A stretch of 64,000 bases of DNA, taken from the NCBI GenBank assembly GCA_019359445.1, contig JAHHHJ010000015.1:62001-126000 (forward strand), written 5' to 3'. The notes below the pieces were generated by a model that did no database searches, was not told the origin of the DNA, and saw only the letters and a program-made list of their open reading frames with translations. Position numbers and translations under genes: made by a program. The DNA is from Kastovskya adunca ATA6-11-RM4 (lineage in GTDB: Bacteria > Cyanobacteriota > Cyanobacteriia > Cyanobacteriales > Coleofasciculaceae). This document shows positions 17,704 to 26,367 of the stretch, piece after piece (within the stretch, counting starts at the first letter, position 1; each line of letters opens with the position of its first letter).

Positions 17704-18363
17704 TTATTCCCCAAGCATTGCACCGGAACCTTCCCGCTTGGATTTGACTCGCGCTTTGGCTTTGGAGGCACTGCGTTTGAGGGCTTGCAGTCTAGCTTCG
17801 TAGCGGCGACGCAGACGACGGCTGGGGGTTTGTTCGATTAAGGTTTTTAGGGCGCTACCCAAGCTTTTGTAGGCGTTGGGGAGAGAATATCCAAAGCGGG
17901 TAGCAAGAGCGATCGCTTTTTCATCGGCGTCAATCGATTCTTTCACATTGCGATCGCTGTTATTCTTCTGCCAGAGGCGATAGCCAGAAATACTACATAG
18001 TCCCAACGCCAACAGCAGTAACAAGCCATCTTGCACCCAAAGTTCACCCACAGCACCGCCTAACCCAATCGCCAGTGCTGCCATCTCCCAACCTTCTCTG
18101 GGGATGGTGTCATTTTGAATCCGGGCAACCTCGTGCCAAAATAGCAGGTTGCGCTGATCGAGCGCCAACTGCTCCCATTTCACCAAGTCTATTTGAATCT
18201 CAACCTCATCTCTGCCAATTTCTTCACAGCGAAGCAGAGGTGGATTCACTTCGGTTGTGCCTTCCACAATCACCCAGCTTTGTAGCTCTGGTGGTAATAA
18301 AGTCTTTAGCCGCCGCAGTTCGCTCATTTCGGCTCTGGCAGAGGTGGTTGCATAGGAGGTCAT
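17704..18363 (-). CDS. DUF3318 domain protein
   Basis: A 219-residue cyanobacterial protein with the DUF3318 pattern: an N-terminal soluble region SELRRLKTLLPPELQSWV, then LALDQRNLLFWHEVARIQNDTIPREGWEMAALAIGLGGAVGE, a hydrophobic hairpin (about 95-130), and a basic C-terminus rich in Arg/Lys/Ser. HEVARIQ and the flanking residues resemble a metal-site helix, but no activity is established. It converges on queE. Membrane association is likely. Confidence 0.75.
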   Translation of the reverse strand: MTSYATTSARAEMSELRRLKTLLPPELQSWVIVEGTTEVNPPLLRCEEIGRDEVEIQIDLVKWEQLALDQRNLLFWHEVARIQNDTIPREGWEMAALAIGLGGAVGELWVQDGLLLLLALGLCSISGYRLWQKNNSDRNVKESIDADEKAIALATRFGYSLPNAYKSLGSALKTLIEQTPSRRLRRRYEARLQALKRSASKAKARVKSKREGSGAMLGE

Positions 18364-18498
18364 TGATCTGGCTCCAGAGGATTTCCAACAAATTTATACA
18401 CTTTTCCCTGAAATTATTGTAAAACGTTGCTTCAAGAGTTGCTAATCATAGATGTTGGTAGCGAGAAAAATTACGGCGGCGGTTAGGGAGAGGAAGAT

Positions 18499-18966
18499 TT
18501 ATTGTTTTGTATAAGTCAGCGTCCAGTTACATCGTTTTCTGAATTGAGGTAAAAAGCCGAAAACGCTCCACCCCAATACCGTCCGAGTTCTAATATAGGT
18601 TTTGGTGAAATAATATCCTGGGTCAGCTTGCATGCCATCAGTCCATTGTTTCTCTGAGACGACTTTCCGGTAATAACTGCCCGACCCCTCAATCTCTACC
18701 ACACTCATACGGTTTGGCTCGTATTCCTCTGGGATCATAAAAATCCCGTAAACGTGATGCTGTCCGCGCCAGGGTGAAGCCACCACCTTAACCGGATGAG
18801 TTTTGTAAGTATTAAGGTCTTTTGGCAGCAAATCCCCGGCATCACATGAATAGTTATCTCGCTGAGATAAGTAATTAACAAACGTAGAAACACCAGTTAA
18901 GGTGAATAGGGCGGCAAGTGGATAAATTAGCAGGCGCTTTTGCACACGATACTTCTGGACTACCAT
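18499..18966 (-). CDS. Hypothetical protein with N-terminal TM helix
   Basis: A 155-residue protein with a basic N-terminus, one hydrophobic segment (about 12-32, LLIYPLAALFTLTGVSTFV) and a periplasmic-type domain of about 120 residues with two cysteines (DNYSCDAGD and RKRCNW), which could form a disulfide. No family is recognised. It stands alone in front of a repeat-containing spacer. Confidence 0.5.
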   Translation of the reverse strand: MVVQKYRVQKRLLIYPLAALFTLTGVSTFVNYLSQRDNYSCDAGDLLPKDLNTYKTHPVKVVASPWRGQHHVYGIFMIPEEYEPNRMSVVEIEGSGSYYRKVVSEKQWTDGMQADPGYYFTKTYIRTRTVLGWSVFGFLPQFRKRCNWTLTYTKQ

Positions 18967-19089
18967 TGAAGACTTTATATCGATCTACTTACAGTTTGCT
19001 ACAAGGGGATAGGGGCATTATCAGCAGCTACGGAGCCTAACTCTTGTTAGTTAGATGGCAACTCCCTTAATAGCAGACTAGATGTTGGT

Positions 19090-19203
19090 TTACTGAGTTC
19101 CGTAGTAAAGTCCTCTACCGTTGGTGTCAGTAGCTCCAAGACTGAACGGCTGCTTGCGGGCTTCCATGACTTGCGGTTCGTTACCAACGGGGCGAGAGCG
19201 ATC
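19090..19203 (-). pseudogene. Detached copy of the GH74 C-terminus
   Basis: The minus strand reads DRSRPVGNEPQVMEARKQPF...TNGRGLYYGTQ and a stop. It closely matches the last 37 codons of the GH74-like gene whose stop lies at 20452 (DRSRPIGNEPNVMEASKQQF...TNGRGIYYGTQ). The match ends abruptly upstream. This is a leftover of a second copy, now separated from the intact one by galE. The rest of spacer 18967-19416 is AT-rich and presumably carries the galE promoter. Confidence 0.8.
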
Positions 19204-19416
19204 GCTATCCCTGCGGCAACTTTTATCAGTACCCTACTTAAATAAATCTCAGCTCACCTGATCAATAAGTTCATCTCAGACAATCTTTTTACGAATTCTT
19301 CTTAAAGGCATTTGTCTTTAACTTGTCTAAAGACTAATAAGAAATTAACATTTACATCAAGTTAACATAAGCTCTCAACTGTTTTTTGCTATGGGATCAA
19401 ATAAAAATTTGCGGTA

Positions 19417-20415
19417 ATGGTAAAACCCACAGTTTTAGTAACGGGCGGTGCCGGATACATCGGTTCCCATGCCGTTCTCGCCCTGCGAGAAGCGGGCTAT
19501 GAGGTGGTAATTCTCGACAATTTAGTCTACGGTCATCGAGCTTTAGTAGAGACGGTACTCAAGGTAGAACTGATTGAGGGAGATATTGGCAATCGGGAAC
19601 TACTAGATCGGATCTTCCAAACCAGAGAATTTGCGACTGTTATGCACTTTGCTGCCTACGCCTATGTGGGTGAGTCAGTCGTGCAGCCAGACAAGTACTA
19701 TCGCAATAATGTGGCAGGTACTTTGACACTGCTAGAAGCAATGCGCGATGCGGGAGTGATGAATTTTGTTTTTTCTTCGACTTGTGCCACCTACGGCGTA
19801 CCCCAACACATTCCCATTGCCGAAAACCATCCACAGCAGCCCATTAACCCCTATGGCATGAGTAAGTTAATGGTGGAGCAAATCCTTGATGATTTCGATC
19901 GGGCCTATAATTTGCGTTCTGTCCGATGTCGCTACTTCAACGCGGCGGGTGCCGATCCTCAAGGACGTTTGGGAGAAGATCATCTCCCCGAAACTCACCT
20001 GATTCCTTTGGTGTTGATGACGGCCCTCGGCAAGCGGGAAAGCATTTCTGTTTATGGCACCGATTATGATACTCGGGACGGTACTTGTATTCGGGACTAC
20101 ATTCACGTCACCGACCTTGCCCAAGCTCATGTTCTCGGTCTTGAGTACTTGCTCAAAGGAGGCGGCACGGAGGTGTTTAATTTGGGCAATAGCAAGGGAT
20201 TTTCCGTGCAAGAGGTAATCGAAGCCGCCCGCACGGTCACGGGTCACCCAATTCCCGTTACTCTCGCCGAACGTCGTCCAGGAGACCCTCCTGCACTGGT
20301 TGGCAGTGCTGAGAAGGCACAGCGTCTTTTAGGTTGGCAACCGCAGTATGGGGAGTTAGGAACCATTCTGGAACACGCTTGGAAGTGGCATCAGCAGAGA
20401 CATCGGAGTGTTTGA
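19417..20415 (+). CDS. galE: UDP-glucose 4-epimerase
   Basis: A 332-residue extended short-chain dehydrogenase that interconverts UDP-glucose and UDP-galactose using bound NAD. The Rossmann motif GGAGYIGSH is at about 9-17, the catalytic SSTCATYG and Y-x-x-x-K (NPYGMSKLM) follow, and RYFNAAGADPQGRLGED and YDTRDGTCIRDYIHVTDLA are GalE-specific. It supplies UDP-galactose for the surrounding polysaccharide genes. It is the only plus-strand gene between 17.7 and 33.7 kb, standing tail-to-tail with the GH74 gene. It is flanked by two copies of the GH74 3' end (19090-19203 and about 20452-20570), as if inserted or left by rearrangement. Confidence 0.95.
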   Translation: MVKPTVLVTGGAGYIGSHAVLALREAGYEVVILDNLVYGHRALVETVLKVELIEGDIGNRELLDRIFQTREFATVMHFAAYAYVGESVVQPDKYYRNNVAGTLTLLEAMRDAGVMNFVFSSTCATYGVPQHIPIAENHPQQPINPYGMSKLMVEQILDDFDRAYNLRSVRCRYFNAAGADPQGRLGEDHLPETHLIPLVLMTALGKRESISVYGTDYDTRDGTCIRDYIHVTDLAQAHVLGLEYLLKGGGTEVFNLGNSKGFSVQEVIEAARTVTGHPIPVTLAERRPGDPPALVGSAEKAQRLLGWQPQYGELGTILEHAWKWHQQRHRSV

Positions 20416-20451
20416 CTGCCATAATTTGCCAAACTGAAGGATAGGGAGATG

Positions 20452-22722
20452 TTACTGGGTTCCGTAGTAAATTCCTCTGCCGTTGGTGCCAACAAATACA
20501 AGCCCGAACTGCTGTTTGCTGGCTTCCATGACGTTCGGTTCGTTACCAATCGGTCGGGAGCGATCGCCAATACTTTCCCACGTCTTTCCTTCATCAAGAG
20601 AACGGAAAATTCCTTCCCCCATCTCGGCAATTTCTCCGTACAAATACAAAGCTGGTGTTTTACTTCCTGGCTTTGGTTTTCCAAACGCGAACAAATGCGA
20701 TCGCTTGATTTTCTCCAGTTTGGTAAATGTATTACCCCCATCGATTGAGCGGTACAGTCCTTTCTTATCAAGACTGACCCAAACTTCGTTTTTGCTCTGG
20801 GGTGGCGTTTTAAGAAAGTGCCAGTAGTCGCTGGGGAGAGATTCACTAACCGAGGCAAACGTTGCGCCGCCATCCGTACTTCGGTAAAGCTTACCTTTGT
20901 CGTAGTAGTAAAATGTTCTCCCCTCTCCGGTATCCGCTGCTAGGGGTTGCGACCAATTCCAGGCTCCCTCCATCCCGCTTGGTAAACCCGAAGCCGTTTT
21001 CCAGGAGGCACCTCCATCCGTCGTGTATAGCGGCTGACCGCCACTGGTTATCACCAAAATTGACTGGGGATTCGTTGCCGACATTGCCACCCGTAACGGC
21101 ATTGTCTGCTTGGGAAACGAAGAAAAGGCTTTCCAGGTTGAGCCGCCGTCTGTAGAAGTTGCCCCAGTGTAGGTGTTATTCCAGCGATTTCCGCCTACCC
21201 GCACCAGTTTTAACGGGTCAGTTTCGCTATAAGCAATGCTGTAGGTATCTTGGAAAGCTGGTCCTTTCCTGCCAATGCTGTAGGAGGGATAGGTATCCAA
21301 GCCGTTGTTGTGGTTAAATCCATCCACGTCGGCGACACCGCTCAATAAGATTGCTCCCTGCGGTGGTGCGACCAGGGTAAAGGGAACAACTTCTTCATGA
21401 CCGTTTTGATAGTTAGTCCAGATTGAGGGCTGTTGGTTGATATTGTCAGTTCGCCAGATTCCGTACCAATCGGTCAACCAAACTCGGTTGGGGACTTTGG
21501 GGTCAAAGGCGATCGCTGAGGTGGCAGGATTAGAGAGCATGTACTTCGACCACCAAGGAACTGTGTTATTGACGGAACGTTTGATTTCTCTCCAGGTACG
21601 ACCGCCATCTAAGGAACGGTAAAGATTGGTGTTTTCAGACTTCTCCCGCGTCGCAATCAGCACCTCCTGCGGATTAGTCGCATTAAGACTTAATCCGTTA
21701 AATTCCGCTTGAGAACCGGGGGGAGTGAGGTCTTGCCAAACTCCCTGAGTATACTTACTCACTCGCGGATGGGTTTCACTTGTAACGTAGAGGGTTCCAT
21801 CCACCGCCACAGCCAGACGGGTTGCGGTTTGGGGGCTATCGGGGATTTTGCGCCAGGTTTTCCCGCTGTCAGTTGACTGGTAGATGCCGTCTCCGTAAGC
21901 ATTGATGTAAATTTCGCCCTTTTGCTTGTCGTTAAAGGCGATCGCGGTAATGCCGATATCCTCTTGCGGTTTTCCCGGAAAATCCTTAACCGATGACCAG
22001 GTTTTTCCCGCGTCTGAGGATTTCCACAGCCCATCTCGTCGCGAGCCAAAAAAGAGCAGTTGAGAATCAAAGGGACTGACGACGAGTCGTTCTCCCAACC
22101 AGCGTTTATCCTGATTGCCCCCCATGTGTAAATCCAGGTTCAGCTTTGTCCAGGTTTGTCCCTTGTTGGTAGATTTAAAAATCGTCCCCGGTTCTGCCCA
22201 GAGGTATTTGCCTGCTGCGATATACACAATATTGGGGTCGTTCGGATCTAGGGCTAGTGCTTCGCCGCCGTAGTAGTTACTTTTAGCTAAAGGGAAATGA
22301 TCGGTGAGCGCGATCCAGCGTTGTTCTTTGGCGTCCCAGCGATAAAAGCCACCGATATCAGTGCGGATGTAGATTAGATCTTGCTGTCGCGGATGGAGAT
22401 AGATACCAGTCACATACCCGCCTCCCCCCAAGGCGACATTGAGCGCTCCGAGACGAGCATCAGAGCGATAACGTTGAGCGTTTGTTACCTCAGCCTTTCC
22501 TGAGGCAAAATTGCTGAGGTTGCTCGTCAGTTGCATCGGTTGCAAGGCGATCGCGGTAAATAAGATCAGTATGACAAAACGCACGCCTTGGCTTAACCAA
22601 CGGCGTCGGGAATTCCTGATACACCCAATGGTATGAGAGACAACTTGGGCAACATAAAGCCCAATCGCAAAGATGAAAAGGCTGGGGAGCAATTGTTTGG
22701 CGATCGCAAGCCAGTTAACCAT
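20452..22722 (-). CDS. Membrane-anchored GH74-like beta-propeller glycosidase
   Basis: A 756-residue protein. Two N-terminal hydrophobic segments (about 10-30 and 46-65) anchor it. The rest is a tandem seven-blade-propeller array with many Asp-boxes (STNKGQTW, SSDAGKTW, STDSGKTW, SLDGGRTW, STDGGSTW, TTDGGASW, STDGGATF, SIDGGNTF, SLDEGKTW). GGGGYVTGIYLHPRQQDLIYIRTDIGGFYRW near 100-130 is the GH74 xyloglucanase signature including the first catalytic Asp, and GVADVDGFNHNNGLD near 450 fits the second. GH74 enzymes cut beta-1,4-glucan backbones such as xyloglucan. Inside an exopolysaccharide cluster it probably trims or releases the producer's own polymer. Specificity is inferred. Confidence 0.85.
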   Translation of the reverse strand: MVNWLAIAKQLLPSLFIFAIGLYVAQVVSHTIGCIRNSRRRWLSQGVRFVILILFTAIALQPMQLTSNLSNFASGKAEVTNAQRYRSDARLGALNVALGGGGYVTGIYLHPRQQDLIYIRTDIGGFYRWDAKEQRWIALTDHFPLAKSNYYGGEALALDPNDPNIVYIAAGKYLWAEPGTIFKSTNKGQTWTKLNLDLHMGGNQDKRWLGERLVVSPFDSQLLFFGSRRDGLWKSSDAGKTWSSVKDFPGKPQEDIGITAIAFNDKQKGEIYINAYGDGIYQSTDSGKTWRKIPDSPQTATRLAVAVDGTLYVTSETHPRVSKYTQGVWQDLTPPGSQAEFNGLSLNATNPQEVLIATREKSENTNLYRSLDGGRTWREIKRSVNNTVPWWSKYMLSNPATSAIAFDPKVPNRVWLTDWYGIWRTDNINQQPSIWTNYQNGHEEVVPFTLVAPPQGAILLSGVADVDGFNHNNGLDTYPSYSIGRKGPAFQDTYSIAYSETDPLKLVRVGGNRWNNTYTGATSTDGGSTWKAFSSFPKQTMPLRVAMSATNPQSILVITSGGQPLYTTDGGASWKTASGLPSGMEGAWNWSQPLAADTGEGRTFYYYDKGKLYRSTDGGATFASVSESLPSDYWHFLKTPPQSKNEVWVSLDKKGLYRSIDGGNTFTKLEKIKRSHLFAFGKPKPGSKTPALYLYGEIAEMGEGIFRSLDEGKTWESIGDRSRPIGNEPNVMEASKQQFGLVFVGTNGRGIYYGTQ

Positions 22723-22828
22723 AATTACGCACTACTACTAAAACCTCAAGCAATTTGCGTTTTGTAACGGGAGCAGGTCAAAAATGTCGGACTCTGCTTT
22801 GAAGGGGGCGATCGCGCTTGAGCCTAAC

Positions 22829-23851
22829 TCATACCGATTGCTGAGATTGTTGTTGAATTTGGCGCTTTTGGTTAGCCCCGGTAACTTTGAGCGCTAAAGC
22901 TTCTATCTGACAGTACAAAGATTGAGGCAACAACCAGAGGGTATAGACAGCCGAAAAGGTTAATAAAGTGCGACGGGGTTCCTCTAGCACAATTTGCCAG
23001 TAGTTCATTAGGGCGCGATGGAGCAGTTCTGCTGCCTTCGCCCCATCTCTTAAAGTCACTGCCCGCCGAGACAAAAATCGCAAGGCATAGGCGCGAGCTG
23101 GTTTCTCACATTGAGCCGCAATTTCCGGCGCATAAGCGCGAGTCTTCTCCACTACATTATCCACCGCACTCAAATGCTTTTGGAGATTGGCTGAATGTCC
23201 TTTTGAATGAATGCGATATAGGGTGAGGGCTTCCGGCAATCCTTCTAAGAGCCAGTCCGTCTGAATGGCAATCCGCAGCCAACATTCCACATCTTCCATA
23301 TTGTGCAGCTCCCGATCGAAAAAGGAGTCTGCTGACGCCCCCGCTTGTCGGTAGTGGATCGCTTCAAATACTTCACGGCGAATCACCGGAGTCGAGCCAT
23401 TGCCTACCGGATTGCGGCGGAAGATATAGGCAGGAGTAATTTTCTCAGTCTTGGCAGTCTGATAAATTCCTAACGCCACTCCCGATGCATCAATAAAGGC
23501 TGAATAACTATAACTTACTCCTACCTGGGGTGAAGTTTCTAAATGCTGAACGTGTTTTTCCAACTTTTCTGGTACCCAAAGATCGTCGCCATCTATGAAC
23601 GCCAAATACTGTCCTTGGGCATAAGCGATTCCTGTATTTCTAGCCGTCGATACACCTTGATTTTCTTGGCGAATAATTTTGATCCGAGGATCGGCAAACT
23701 GCTGGCAAATTTCTACACTTCGATCGGGAGAACCATCGTCAACGATCAAGAGTTCAAAGTCTTCATAAGTCTGATCGAGAACAGATTGAACCGTGGCAGC
23801 AATGTATTGTTCGACTTTATAGACGGGAATAATGACTGAAACTTTCGGCAT
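22829..23851 (-). CDS. GT2 family glycosyltransferase (paralogue of next gene)
   Basis: A 340-residue GT-A enzyme. It has VSVIIPVYKVEQYIAATVQSVL, the nucleotide-binding VDDGSPDRS, and the metal-binding DGDDLW (about 92-97), with a downstream ED motif (NMEDVECWLR). The last 60 residues are a basic, partly hydrophobic tail. Residue patterns along the entire length match the neighbour at 23888-24919 (both have EKLEKHV.HLE.SP.VGVS and NPVGNGSTPVIRR / SPIGNGSTPVIRR), so they are tandem duplicates. It is the last gene of the minus-strand exopolysaccharide operon. The sugar added is unknown. Confidence 0.88.
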   Translation of the reverse strand: MPKVSVIIPVYKVEQYIAATVQSVLDQTYEDFELLIVDDGSPDRSVEICQQFADPRIKIIRQENQGVSTARNTGIAYAQGQYLAFIDGDDLWVPEKLEKHVQHLETSPQVGVSYSYSAFIDASGVALGIYQTAKTEKITPAYIFRRNPVGNGSTPVIRREVFEAIHYRQAGASADSFFDRELHNMEDVECWLRIAIQTDWLLEGLPEALTLYRIHSKGHSANLQKHLSAVDNVVEKTRAYAPEIAAQCEKPARAYALRFLSRRAVTLRDGAKAAELLHRALMNYWQIVLEEPRRTLLTFSAVYTLWLLPQSLYCQIEALALKVTGANQKRQIQQQSQQSV

Positions 23852-23887
23852 GAATTTCTTACGAGTTAAAAAATAATCTTGGTCAGA

Positions 23888-24919
23888 TCAAACCATTTGC
23901 TTAGACTGCTCTTGTAAGATGCGCTGTCTTTGCAGTTTCCCTGCTAGTTTGGCTGTCAACCCTTCAAGCTGGGCGTACAAAGGCTGCGGTAAGAATCCCA
24001 GCATGTAAGCCGCCGCTAAAGTCAAGAGAGTGCGGCGTGGTTCTTCTACAGCAATACGCCAGTAGGTTAACAAGGAGCGATTAATCAAGGTTACCGCTTC
24101 GGCACCGGCTTGCAGGCGCAGGGCGCTTCTGGCGAGGTAGCGCAACTGGTAAGCCCTAGACTGGCTTTCCATTTGAGCAACCAATTCGGGGGCGTAGGAG
24201 CGAGTTTTTTGCAGAACCTGCTCCCAAGAGTCAAGCTGCTTGAATAAATTGGCGGATAATCCCCCTGAGTTGACGCGATACAACGTTAAGACATCAGGGA
24301 TGCCTTCAATTTTCCAGTCGGTTTGAATGGCAATGCGTAACCAACACTCAATGTCTTCTGAGCGACGAAAGCGATCGTCGAAGTAAAAATCTTCTACAGT
24401 TCCATAGAAATTTTCTTGAAACTGAATCGCTTCTAGAACTGCTCGCCGAATTACAGGCGTTGAACCATTGCCAATCGGACTGCCCAAAAACAAGTCCGTT
24501 GCAGTGATTCCTGTTAACTTGGGCATGATATAGGTTCCCAAAGATTCGCCATATTCATCAATAAAGCCTGAGCGACTAAAGCTCACTCCTACTTCTGGCG
24601 ATCGCTCAAGATGCTCAACGTGCTTTTCTAACTTTTCCGGTAGCCAGAGATCGTCGCCATCCAGGAACGCTAAATATTCGCCTGTGGCATGGCGAATACC
24701 TGTATTCCTTGCGCCTGCCAAGCCACGATTTTTTTGGCTAATAATTTTAATTCGAGGATCGGCAAATTGACGGCAAATCTCTACACTTCGGTCAGGAGAT
24801 TCATCGTCAACGATCAACAACTCAAAATTTTGATAAGTCTGGTTTAAAATTGACTGCACGGTTGCAGCAATAAATTTCTCAACCCCGTAAGCTGGAACGA
24901 TAACTGAAACAGTTTTCAT
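23888..24919 (-). CDS. GT2 family glycosyltransferase (tandem paralogue)
   Basis: A 343-residue GT-A enzyme with VSVIVPAYGVEKFIAATVQSIL, VDDESPDRS (Glu in place of the more usual Gly), DGDDLWLPEKLEKHV and RRSEDIECWLRIAIQTDW. It is similar along its whole length to the gene at 22829. The start is ATG 24919 (MKTVSVIV); a TTG 12 bases earlier extends the frame. It follows the Wzx gene by 24 bp, so it is co-transcribed. Confidence 0.88.
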   Translation of the reverse strand: MKTVSVIVPAYGVEKFIAATVQSILNQTYQNFELLIVDDESPDRSVEICRQFADPRIKIISQKNRGLAGARNTGIRHATGEYLAFLDGDDLWLPEKLEKHVEHLERSPEVGVSFSRSGFIDEYGESLGTYIMPKLTGITATDLFLGSPIGNGSTPVIRRAVLEAIQFQENFYGTVEDFYFDDRFRRSEDIECWLRIAIQTDWKIEGIPDVLTLYRVNSGGLSANLFKQLDSWEQVLQKTRSYAPELVAQMESQSRAYQLRYLARSALRLQAGAEAVTLINRSLLTYWRIAVEEPRRTLLTLAAAYMLGFLPQPLYAQLEGLTAKLAGKLQRQRILQEQSKQMV

Positions 24920-24943
24920 AGTTTGATTCAAATTTAGTAACTT

Positions 24944-26224
24944 TTACTTGGCAGCTAAGACTCTCATTTTGCCGAACACATAATTAGTCGCCCACATGGT
25001 AAACAAAGGCATCGCTATTAGGTGAATCAGCAACACAGACATCGCTACTCCCCAAGCGCCCCAGTTAACTCCGATGAGAATTGCAGCAATAAAGACAGTG
25101 GTAAAGATGGCATTCCAACGCAAGTCTAGATCGGGTCTGCCAAAAGCAATTAATAACTGGGAGGCGGCTTCAGAAAAGGGGCGAGGAATTGCTGAGAGGC
25201 AAATCAACACCAGGATAGGAACAGCTTCTACCCACTTCTGACCAAAAACAATCGGAACATAGAAGGGAGCAAGGCTCGATTGCAGGAGGACAAAAGGAAC
25301 GATTACTATCGCGATGGTTTTTAAACTGCTCAGGTAATAATGCTTAAACTTAGAGAAATCTGTTTTAACCGCTGACAAGTGAGGCAAAAGAGCGTTTTGA
25401 ATAGCTTTGATAATACTTAAACTAATTCCCAACCCGGCATTGAAAGCAAAGAAGTAAATTCCTAGTTCTTTAATACTGACAAAACGACCAACGATTAAGT
25501 AATCTAAATAGTTTCTTGAAGTACTTAAAAGTTGAACTCCTAAAAGGTGTTTGCCGAAGCCCAAAATCTCCCCCCAACGTTTGGTTGTAAACTTTTTCTT
25601 GGGACGCCAAGGGTGGTTAATGTAGTAAATTAACACCCAAATTGGTGCCGATATGACGATGGGTAGAACAATTGCCCACATCCCGAATCCCAAAAAGGCG
25701 AGCAAGGCACTGAAGAGACTACTAAAAGATAGTTGAATGGTGTTATTAAGGGCAACAACTTTAAAGCGGTTTTGTCTTTGGATTAAAGCATAGTTAATGG
25801 CGGAAATTGGCACAATCAGTAAGGGAGTTGCCGCAATGCAAATTGGAAAAATCAACTGGTTATTCCCATAAAAGAAAGCAATGGGAACTGAAGCAAGACA
25901 CTGCACAACAAACAACCCAGCAAATACTGCCCAGTTCAACCAATAGGCAGATATACACAATTCCTCTAAGTCTTTTTCATCCGACTGAATTAGTTTGGCA
26001 CCCACCCCAATTCGAGTAAAGGCCAGGGTAAATTCGTAAACGGTTAGGACAATTGCGGCTAATCCATAGTCTGTTTCAGTTAAGAAGCGTGCCAAAATGA
26101 CTGTTCTTAAGAGGCTAATGACTCTAGTTACGGCTTCTGAGCCAGTGAGCCAGCCTAAGTTCCGAACAAAACGATCTGCTAGTTTGTGCTTAATTCGATC
26201 GATTGTTCGCTGTAGTAAGCTCAT
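24944..26224 (-). CDS. Wzx-type polysaccharide flippase
   Basis: A 426-residue MOP-superfamily protein with about 12 TM segments. The N-terminus NLGWLTGSEAVTRVISLLRTVILARFLTETDYGLAAIVLTVYEF is the typical Wzx/RfbX start, and FGKHLLGVQLLSTSRNYLDYLIVGRFVSIKELGIYFFAFNAG repeats the pattern in the middle. It would flip undecaprenyl-linked repeat units across the plasma membrane. It sits between glycosyltransferases in the operon that also encodes Wza, a chain-length regulator and a Wzy-like protein. Confidence 0.88.
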   Translation of the reverse strand: MSLLQRTIDRIKHKLADRFVRNLGWLTGSEAVTRVISLLRTVILARFLTETDYGLAAIVLTVYEFTLAFTRIGVGAKLIQSDEKDLEELCISAYWLNWAVFAGLFVVQCLASVPIAFFYGNNQLIFPICIAATPLLIVPISAINYALIQRQNRFKVVALNNTIQLSFSSLFSALLAFLGFGMWAIVLPIVISAPIWVLIYYINHPWRPKKKFTTKRWGEILGFGKHLLGVQLLSTSRNYLDYLIVGRFVSIKELGIYFFAFNAGLGISLSIIKAIQNALLPHLSAVKTDFSKFKHYYLSSLKTIAIVIVPFVLLQSSLAPFYVPIVFGQKWVEAVPILVLICLSAIPRPFSEAASQLLIAFGRPDLDLRWNAIFTTVFIAAILIGVNWGAWGVAMSVLLIHLIAMPLFTMWATNYVFGKMRVLAAK

Positions 26225-26367
26225 GCTGTCTCCAAAATTAGGATGAAGTTAGAGTTAAGAAACTGAAGGAAAGCAGTGCTACTTGAGGTTGAGATTCGCT
26301 ATGGCGCGATCGCCAAGTTCTAAAGGCTGCTGAAACCTGCGGAAGAAAGAGTGAGTCTTAATCTCTC

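Noticed and set aside
19345-19368. Direct repeat TTAACAT-10 bp-TTAACAT before galE, possible Pho box
   Set aside because: The period of 17 bp does not fit the 11-bp Pho box spacing, and the region is AT-rich enough for this to arise by chance.
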